Under the pieces are notes generated by a model, which had not been told where the DNA came from, searched no databases, and saw nothing but the letters and a program-made list of their open reading frames with translations. Made by a program: the position numbers and the translations under genes. From Nitrospirota bacterium (GTDB taxonomy: Bacteria; Nitrospinota_A; UBA7883), in the NCBI GenBank assembly GCA_011052055.1, contig DRJW01000044.1, forward strand, positions 1-5,153: a stretch of DNA of 5,153 bases, given 5' to 3'. Below, piece by piece: positions 1-4,014 of this stretch (positions within the stretch are counted from its first letter, which is position 1; the number at the start of each line of letters is the position of its first letter).

Positions 1-121
1 AGTCGGAATCATGCTTTTTACGTGTGAAACGCTCCTCCTGGGCGGCGGCCACAATCTCGCCGTCTTTTATCAGCGCAGACGCTGAATCGTGATAAAACGC
101 GGAAATCCCAAGGATATAAAT
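1..121 (-). CDS. Carbamoyltransferase, NodU/CmcH family, N-terminal fragment (runs off left edge, apparent ATT start)
   Basis: Only the first 40 codons are in the window. The translation begins IYILGISAFYHDSASALI and continues through AAAQEERFTRKKHDSD. This is the characteristic N-terminus of NodU/CmcH/TobZ-type O-carbamoyltransferases, which move a carbamoyl group from carbamoyl phosphate, via carbamoyl-AMP, to a sugar or natural-product hydroxyl. The His-Asp of YHDSA is the conserved N-terminal active-site region of the family. The frame stays open to the window edge. No ATG, GTG or TTG precedes the conserved block in this frame. The best-supported start is ATT at 121-119, because GGAG (134-131, inside an A-rich AAAAAAGGAG) lies 9 nt upstream. 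ATT is a rare start codon, so a local sequencing error or an ATC start at 115 remain possible. The gene follows the DUF5989 gene by 44 bp, a known pairing. Family call is firm; the exact start and substrate are not. Confidence 0.88.
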   Translation of the reverse strand, partial: MYILGISAFYHDSASALIKDGEIVAAAQEERFTRKKHDSD

Positions 122-165
122 TGGTTTAAGCTCCTTTTTTCGATGAAGCGTTTTAGGCGGTGTAT

Positions 166-324
166 TTAAAAGAGGGTGTATATGAATGGAGCCAGCGCCG
201 ACCCTTCCGTAAACACTATTAGCGCTCCGAGAAGAAGCAAAATCATTATTATCGGCGCAAGCCAGAATTTTTTTCTTACTTTAAGGAAATCCCAGAACTC
301 AGCGACAATCGATGGCTTATTCAT
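166..324 (-). CDS. DUF5989 family small membrane protein (52 aa)
   Basis: The ATG at 324-322 opens a 52-codon frame ending in TAA at 168-166. The protein starts MNKPSIVAEFWDFLKVRKKF. It has a short amphipathic N-terminus (FWDFLKVRKKFW), one hydrophobic segment at about residues 22-38 (LAPIIMILLLLGALIVF), and the family hallmark tail GSALAPFIYTLF at residues 41-52. This layout matches the DUF5989 proteins found beside carbamoyltransferases and SxtJ-like membrane proteins in glycan or natural-product clusters. The biochemical role is unknown; a membrane anchor or organiser for the modification enzymes is only an inference. The ribosome binding site is weak (AGAAG close to the start, AAGGAA further upstream). 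The carbamoyltransferase begins 44 bp downstream. No SxtJ-like gene precedes it here, so the cluster may be reduced or arranged differently. Confidence 0.88.
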   Translation of the reverse strand: MNKPSIVAEFWDFLKVRKKFWLAPIIMILLLLGALIVFTEGSALAPFIYTLF

Positions 325-423
325 AATCTTCTAAATATTCCTTAAATACCCGGAAAGCTATTTTACTGGAATAATGAATATGTTTGTGGATAATTTCTAT
401 CTTCAGCGTAACTGCTATGGAGC

Positions 424-432
424 ATTATATCA
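424..432 (-). promoter_or_regulatory. Extended -10 promoter candidate for DUF5989/carbamoyltransferase unit
   Basis: On the minus strand this reads TGATATAAT, a perfect extended -10 (TGn-TATAAT), lying 12 bp past the stop of the 142-aa gene and about 100 bp upstream of the DUF5989 ATG. The -35 is poor: CTGAAT, 17 bp upstream, matches the consensus at 3 of 6 positions, which is common for extended -10 promoters. The predicted transcript would start near 416-418. Its location at the change from corrinoid genes to an unrelated module supports it. The rest of the 325-444 spacer shows no gene; a 6-bp CTTCAG/CTGAAG inverted repeat with a 28-nt loop is not terminator-like. Confidence 0.4.
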
Positions 433-444
433 GCCTGAAGCGAT

Positions 445-873
445 CTATTCAGAAAAAATATTGGGGGGCTCGCCAAGATCCGCAAAACCGCTTATGGGAA
501 CTGTCAAATTGTATCCTTGCTTTTCGCTTAAATGAAAATAATCCCCATCAGCGTCCGTCTTGGCCGTTTCCGCATAATCAGGGATTTTCCGTCCGTCCTC
601 GAACGGTGTCTTGACTTCGGATATCCTTACATCAAAGCCGGTTCCACTTTCGATATACTCTTTTAACTCGGCGATCTCAGGTTCGGTGAGAAAGTTATCG
701 GCAAGTTTGCGGGCGCGCGCCTTCTCGCCGCCGCTCAGGTCATTATAATTGAGTATCAATTCGTCATAAGGCGCAACGGGCCCTTCTCTCGACAGGCAGA
801 ACCAGTCCACTATCACCGAATCCCTGTTTTTATAGTTCTCGCGCGCGCTGTACGCCCTGTATATCCTGGTCAT
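445..873 (-). CDS. Hypothetical protein, 142 aa, last gene of the methyltransferase block
   Basis: I do not recognise this family. The protein starts MTRIYRAYSARENYKNRDSV. It is soluble-looking and strongly charged, with no signal peptide, membrane segment or metal-binding cysteine pair; the only cysteine is C26. A helical, acidic/basic stretch (SGGEKARARKLADNFLTEPE, about residues 47-66) precedes a probable beta-rich C-terminal half. I chose the ATG at 873-871 because it lies one base after the TAG stop of the DUF1638 gene (TAGAATG) and has AGGGG 9 nt upstream. An in-frame ATG at 918 would give 157 residues but would overlap the DUF1638 gene by 44 bp and is less likely. The tight spacing implies co-translation with DUF1638, so a role linked to the corrinoid system is inferred, not shown. 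Confidence 0.75.
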   Translation of the reverse strand: MTRIYRAYSARENYKNRDSVIVDWFCLSREGPVAPYDELILNYNDLSGGEKARARKLADNFLTEPEIAELKEYIESGTGFDVRISEVKTPFEDGRKIPDYAETAKTDADGDYFHLSEKQGYNLTVPISGFADLGEPPNIFSE

Positions 874-874
874 T

Positions 875-1504
875 CTATCGTTCCCCTGAACCACCGGCGA
901 TTTCCCTGCACTTAGCAAGGCTGTCTTCTAAAATGGTGGAGGTGGAAACTGTTTTCTCAAGCCTGACATCAAAAAGCTCGCACGATTCCTTCGCTTTGTC
1001 GATAAAATATTCGTCGTTTCCCACGCCGGTGTCGATAAAAAGACCCCGCGTGTAGCTTGCGAAAAGCTCGTTCGTAAGCTCTTTAGCATCCACCTCTTCG
1101 CTTTCAAATTTATCGAGATGAAGCGCTTTTAAAATCATATCCGCCCCCGCTTCCGCCCAGCCGGGCGTCATAAACCATGTGCCCGCTTCTTTTGTTATCT
1201 CGTTTGCGTACCTTTCCGGCGTAAGCAGTATCGCGATGCAATCCTCCGCGTCTGGATGAACGATTGGGATATCGAACTGGTCTTCTATGCCTTTAAGCGA
1301 CTGGCAATGACCATACCCCAGGAAAATCACGTCAACTTTGTCTTTGATAGCGTTTATCTCTTCCAGAACAGATATTTTCAGTTTATCTGGATACACATGC
1401 TTCCCCTCTTCGAGATAAACCAGTTCGGTAACGCCGTCCAATGTGGAAAGAGCCTTATCAAGCTCAAGCTTCATTATTTTGCACGCCACAACACCTATTC
1501 TCAT
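875..1504 (-). CDS. DUF1638 domain protein (209 aa), corrinoid-cluster associated
   Basis: The protein begins MRIGVVACKIMKLELDKAL and carries the conserved DUF1638 signature residues in order: C8 in VVAC, H36-x-x-P39 (KHVYP), the GYGHC motif at 63-67, D88-C89 in EDCI, and GTWFMTPGW at 108-116. The spread of conserved Cys/His residues suggests metal or corrinoid binding, but the family has no assigned activity that I can state. DUF1638 genes recur beside MtaA/MtbA-type methyltransferases and corrinoid proteins, as here. I chose the ATG at 1504-1502 because the homology begins there and GGAG lies 8 nt upstream. An upstream in-frame ATG at 1594 would add 30 residues that only read back through the end of the methyltransferase gene. 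The gene follows that methyltransferase after 20 bp and stops one base before the 142-aa gene. Confidence 0.88.
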   Translation of the reverse strand: MRIGVVACKIMKLELDKALSTLDGVTELVYLEEGKHVYPDKLKISVLEEINAIKDKVDVIFLGYGHCQSLKGIEDQFDIPIVHPDAEDCIAILLTPERYANEITKEAGTWFMTPGWAEAGADMILKALHLDKFESEEVDAKELTNELFASYTRGLFIDTGVGNDEYFIDKAKESCELFDVRLEKTVSTSTILEDSLAKCREIAGGSGER

Positions 1505-1524
1505 CCGCAACGCTCCATGCTGGA

Positions 1525-2511
1525 TTAACCGGTAGTCACCGCTTTGACATACGCTCTCAGATTTTCTACAGGCGTGCCAGGGATTATTCCGCATCCCGGA
1601 GCGATGATGTCGATCCCCGCCTCGCGGGCCTGGCTCACCATTTCCACCACTTCTTCCGGGCTACCCATATATAGCTTTGAGACATCCAGGTTTCCCACCA
1701 AAACACATTTATCTCCGGCCTCGGCCTTAGCTGTATCGACAGGAACCGCCCAGTCTATCGATAATGCGTCGGCCCCGGTATCCACCATATCTTTTAACAA
1801 TCTCACAGGGTTTCCGCATATATGCAATATGCTTGGTATATCGAGAGCGCTTATGAGCTTTTTGGTGAAAGATGATGAAAACTTCACAAAATGTTTCGGC
1901 ATAAGGGTCTGGGATGTGCCGTCCACTATCATCATCACTTCGGCTCCGGCGGTCTCCAGCTCTTTTGCGTATTTAATCTGAAGCTCCAGGATTTTTTCCA
2001 GCAGGTCGAGTAGTCTGCCGGGGTCAGCCTTCAAATCCCCATACATCTCATCAAAATTATATACGGTACATAAAACCTCGAATGGCGTACCCTGCGCCAC
2101 GATAAGCGGAACATCCGGGTCTTTCGTGTCCGATACAATTTTAACGGCCTTTATCACCTCTGCCATCCTGCCAGCTTTGGCCGGCTCTGGAAAAACGAGT
2201 TGAGAAAGCTCGTCCCGGTTTTTAGGAGCGCTCACGGGCGGATCGGACTTGTCGCCATAGCGCGTTTGGCATCCCATCGTCTCCGCTTCCACGTTGATAT
2301 CGAACGGGAGGCGGATCGACTCGAAACCGTAACTTTTCTGGCAGGCCAGCGCAAGCGCGGCCATCGGCTCCGCTTTTTGAAGCGCCTCCGGCCAGAACAC
2401 GCCCGCCTCGTTCATAGCGTCCACGGTGGCGTTCTGCGTTGGTACGGCCACTGGCGGCCTGTCGACTTTCTCACCCGCCAGCGTCTTGAGAAGTCTCTCT
2501 TTAAAAGTCAT
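1525..2511 (-). CDS. MtaA/CmuA (uroporphyrinogen decarboxylase-fold) corrinoid methyltransferase, 328 aa
   Basis: This is a URO-D-fold methyltransferase of the MtaA/MtbA/CmuA group, which moves a methyl group between a methylated corrinoid protein and a thiol or other acceptor through a zinc-activated site. Visible family features are the N-terminal FKERLLKTLAGEKVDRPPV, the block around TVDAMNEAGVFWPEA and RLPFDINVEAETMG (residues 29-80), and the zinc ligands H230-x-C232 in ILHICGN with C307 in APGCGI. GNLDV at 273-277 is also typical. Length is close to the usual 330-340. The start ATG overlaps the TGA of the upstream Rdx gene (ATGA), implying translational coupling; an AAGGAG lies 14 nt upstream and is too far to be ideal. 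The methyl acceptor (coenzyme M, tetrahydrofolate or other) cannot be read from sequence. In a bacterium lacking coenzyme M, a folate or corrinoid-to-corrinoid role is more likely. Confidence 0.93.
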   Translation of the reverse strand: MTFKERLLKTLAGEKVDRPPVAVPTQNATVDAMNEAGVFWPEALQKAEPMAALALACQKSYGFESIRLPFDINVEAETMGCQTRYGDKSDPPVSAPKNRDELSQLVFPEPAKAGRMAEVIKAVKIVSDTKDPDVPLIVAQGTPFEVLCTVYNFDEMYGDLKADPGRLLDLLEKILELQIKYAKELETAGAEVMMIVDGTSQTLMPKHFVKFSSSFTKKLISALDIPSILHICGNPVRLLKDMVDTGADALSIDWAVPVDTAKAEAGDKCVLVGNLDVSKLYMGSPEEVVEMVSQAREAGIDIIAPGCGIIPGTPVENLRAYVKAVTTG

Positions 2512-2747
2512 TTTCTCTTTTCAATCTCCTTTTTCAACAAAGAAACCGCCTCACCTTTTCCTGGGAATTTGTCACCCGCTCCCAATTTCGAATAGACAAG
2601 GACATCATCGCAAAACAGGTCGAACACGCCGCTACCCGCCGCCTTGTACTCGACATCCAGGCCGAATTCGTTTCTGATATCGAGACCAAGCCTGGCCGCT
2701 ACGGGAAGATAGTTACAAATCCGGCAATATTTGATAACAATTTTCAT
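2508..2747 (-). CDS. SelW/Rdx-family thioredoxin-like CxxC protein (79 aa)
   Basis: The protein begins MKIVIKYCRICNYLPVAARL, with the redox motif C8-R-I-C11 immediately after the first beta strand. It continues with GSGVFDLFCDD (about 38-48) and VYSKLGAGDKFPGKGEA (51-67), which match the Rdx (SelT/SelW/SelH) pattern of a Gly-Val-Phe strand followed by SK and FP. In selenoprotein members the second cysteine is selenocysteine; here it is an ordinary Cys codon and no in-frame TGA occurs. Rdx proteins are thiol-redox factors of mostly unknown partners. The TGA stop overlaps the methyltransferase ATG by 4 bp, so a redox role for the methyltransferase or its corrinoid partner is a reasonable inference. 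The ribosome binding site is weak (GGAG, 13 nt from ATG). Confidence 0.85.
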   Translation of the reverse strand: MKIVIKYCRICNYLPVAARLGLDIRNEFGLDVEYKAAGSGVFDLFCDDVLVYSKLGAGDKFPGKGEAVSLLKKEIEKRK

Positions 2748-2778
2748 TTCAGGCTCAAAACTCCGGCTGGCTCAACTG

Positions 2779-2784
2779 CTTATA
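2779..2784 (-). promoter_or_regulatory. Possible -10 box upstream of the Rdx/methyltransferase block
   Basis: The minus strand reads TATAAG (5 of 6 consensus), 31 bp before the Rdx ATG. No good -35 is found at 16-18 bp. Two direct TTGAGCC copies (2775-2769 and 2757-2751) flank the presumed transcript start and could be a regulator site. The block may instead be transcribed from further upstream. Confidence 0.2.
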
Positions 2785-2796
2785 ATTGAAGACAAG

Positions 2797-2813
2797 AAAA
2801 AAGGCGAGCCTCC
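2797..2813 (-). terminator. Weak intrinsic terminator candidate after the QueG-like gene
   Basis: On the minus strand GGAGG-CTCG-CCTTTTTT forms a short hairpin (AGG/CCT plus two G-U pairs, 4-nt loop) followed by six T residues, 33 bp past the QueG-like stop. The T-run and position fit a terminator, but the stem is short and may allow read-through into the Rdx gene. Confidence 0.3.
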
Positions 2814-2846
2814 AGAATCTTTGCGAACACGGGCAAGGCCTTGCTT

Positions 2847-3587
2847 TTAATTTACCGCCATCAACGCATCGTCCGTCCCGTATGGACAGGCCATAAAACA
2901 TATTCCACAGACGGGGCGGCCGAATTTTTCCGCGTTGGATTCCATCTGCCCGGCGCAGGCTTTAAAGTCCACCAGCTTGTCGGCGCCGAGCCCACGAACC
3001 CAGTTGACTCCTTTAACCGCCGACGCAGGACATACTGTTTGGCACAATGAACAATCTTCGCAGTTGCTCTGCATTATCTGATCGCTTGTCGGCTCAAGCG
3101 GGGCGTTTGTCAAAATGGTGGCCCAAATCAAATTAGGGCCGTACCGCCTGTTGATAAGCATTCCATTTTTCCCTATCCATCCCAGCCCCGCGCAGGTGGC
3201 GGCCATTTTGTGGGGAAAAAGGTGGAAGAGGGCCGAGCTGAATGTGCGGTTGTCTGAATTGCTGATGGGCGGAAGAATGAAATATCTGAACCGCCGCATA
3301 CGAAACTCTGTTTTTAAATGTTTAAGAATCCGGTTCAACTTGTTGACTACGGTTTTATTTTCCTCCATATAGCCAAGAATCTGGCCGCTTAGCCCATCAG
3401 CCTCCTGGGTTTTAACGGAGAGCCTCACAGGGTCGCAATGAATCGCCATGGAGACAGCCCTGGTAAAATGCTGGAACTCGCCTGACAGAGCCTCCCTCAC
3501 GCCTTTGCTCGTAAGATCGGCGACACCAACAATGCTGGCGCCCCATTTTTTTATCTGGCCTTTAAATCTTTCTGTCTTTCTGTTCAC
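2847..3587 (-). CDS. QueG-like double [4Fe-4S] cluster protein (246 aa), epoxyqueuosine reductase-related
   Basis: The protein has the QueG-family core block KMAATCAGLGWIGKNGM (about 127-143), then RRYGPNLIWATILTNAPL, then a C-terminal ferredoxin-like domain: C176-x2-C179-x2-C182-x3-C186-P, C211, and C227-x2-C230-x3-C234-P. Those eight cysteines suit two [4Fe-4S] clusters. QueG proper uses cobalamin and two clusters to reduce epoxyqueuosine in tRNA, but it is about 350 residues or more. This protein is shorter, and the QueG Asp-x-x-Pro active-site motif expected just before the core block is not evident (the region reads YFILPPISNSDNRTF). A different role, such as electron transfer to a corrinoid protein, is therefore inferred. 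The start is GTG at 3587-3585: a stop lies three codons upstream, and GGTGA sits 6 nt before it. The gene lies between the activator and the methyltransferase block. Confidence 0.88.
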   Translation of the reverse strand: MNRKTERFKGQIKKWGASIVGVADLTSKGVREALSGEFQHFTRAVSMAIHCDPVRLSVKTQEADGLSGQILGYMEENKTVVNKLNRILKHLKTEFRMRRFRYFILPPISNSDNRTFSSALFHLFPHKMAATCAGLGWIGKNGMLINRRYGPNLIWATILTNAPLEPTSDQIMQSNCEDCSLCQTVCPASAVKGVNWVRGLGADKLVDFKACAGQMESNAEKFGRPVCGICFMACPYGTDDALMAVN

Positions 3588-3643
3588 AGCATGTCACCAC
3601 TCTAGAGAGCCTGCGCAGGGAGCGGACACAATCCACCCGGTCA

Positions 3644-3728
3644 ACGCCCTCTGAAACATCAGCCTTATTTTACCCGACCGCGTTTAAAGGCGCAACCCGA
3701 ACCGGGTCAACTACCACTTGAAGGGCGT
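3644..3728 (-). other. Spacer with nested inverted repeats (possible leader RNA structure)
   Basis: The 3588-3728 spacer holds no gene that I can see. On the minus strand, ACGCCCT (3728-3722) pairs with AGGGCGT (3650-3644) and encloses two further stems: ACCCG-GTT-CGGGT (3707-3695), and GCCTT (3691-3687) with AAGGC (3666-3662). The outer arm begins directly after the stop of the 73-aa gene. This is a three-stem fold on paper. No B12-box consensus or known riboswitch core is recognisable, and it overlaps the promoter candidate, so RNA and DNA explanations compete. Confidence 0.25.
3683..3710 (-). promoter_or_regulatory. Sigma70-like promoter candidate upstream of the QueG-like gene
   Basis: On the minus strand TTGACC (3710-3705, 5 of 6 match) is separated by 16 bp from TTTAAA (3688-3683, 4 of 6 match). 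The predicted start near 3676 would leave a leader of about 90 nt before the GTG. A hairpin-forming GACCCG-GTT-CGGGTT overlaps the -35, so an operator is possible. The match is moderate and the genes may simply be co-transcribed. Confidence 0.35.
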
Positions 3729-3950
3729 CTAGCTTACTTTTTCCAGCTCCGATCTTTTGACTTTCACTTTTTCACCGCCGCCAATATGCATTCTGACAAA
3801 CAGCTGGGAGTGATATTCTTTTTCCATGCACTCATACTCCTTACTGCTTTCCAGTTTTGCCGGGGCGCCTTTTACAGTCGTAGCGTCTTTAGACTCTCCA
3901 ATGTACTGAACTCTCATTCTTCCAGATGATTTCGAAAAAATAACAGCCAT
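3729..3950 (-). CDS. Hypothetical basic small protein (73 aa)
   Basis: I do not recognise this protein. It starts MAVIFSKSSGRMRVQYIGES and ends VKVKRSELEKVS. It is lysine-rich, with alternating hydrophobic/polar stretches (MRVQYIG, QLFVRMHIG, KVKVKRS) that suggest a small beta-sheet or barrel fold. It has no signal peptide, membrane segment or Cys pair; the single cysteine is C41. The start is well supported: AAGGAGG (3962-3956) lies 5 nt before the ATG, the strongest ribosome binding site in the window, implying high expression. It follows the corrinoid activator after a 64-bp gap (3951-4014), which otherwise shows nothing notable, and precedes the QueG-like gene by 141 bp. A function in the corrinoid system is suggested only by position. 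Confidence 0.78.
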   Translation of the reverse strand: MAVIFSKSSGRMRVQYIGESKDATTVKGAPAKLESSKEYECMEKEYHSQLFVRMHIGGGEKVKVKRSELEKVS

Positions 3951-3955
3951 GTTCC

Positions 3956-3962
3956 CCTCCTT
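3956..3962 (-). promoter_or_regulatory. Strong Shine-Dalgarno site of the 73-aa gene
   Basis: The minus strand reads AAGGAGG, with a 5-nt spacer (GGAAC) before the ATG at 3950. This near-perfect anti-16S match decides the start and stands out against the weak sites of the neighbouring genes. Confidence 0.8.
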
Positions 3963-4014
3963 CGCAAAATTAATTAAAAAGCGTATCCCCTGTAAATATA
4001 TCCACAGCAGATCA

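Noticed and set aside
122..265. Upstream extension of the carbamoyltransferase frame, with a GRVGAGSIHIHPLLN stretch that recalls FAD-oxidase motifs
   Set aside because: It overlaps the well-supported DUF5989 gene in another frame and has no usual start codon, so the resemblance is a frame shadow.
1505..1594. Longer DUF1638 start at ATG 1594
   Set aside because: The extra 30 residues translate the end of the methyltransferase gene out of frame and lack family resemblance; the ATG at 1504 has a good ribosome binding site.
1544..2677. Long open frames on the plus strand (1544-1981, 2200-2595, 2426-2677)
   Set aside because: They are antisense to well-supported genes, have no family resemblance and no convincing ribosome binding sites.
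3616..3644. Second TTGACC as a -35 box
   Set aside because: The sequence 17 bp downstream is TCCCTG, with no -10 resemblance.
3588..3728. Cobalamin riboswitch controlling the QueG-like gene
   Set aside because: Context is attractive, but no B12-box-like conserved core was found by eye in the spacer.
3690..3730. GGTTCG-containing stretch on the minus strand resembling a tRNA T-arm
   Set aside because: The hairpin loop is 3 nt rather than 7, and no acceptor, D or anticodon arms could be placed.
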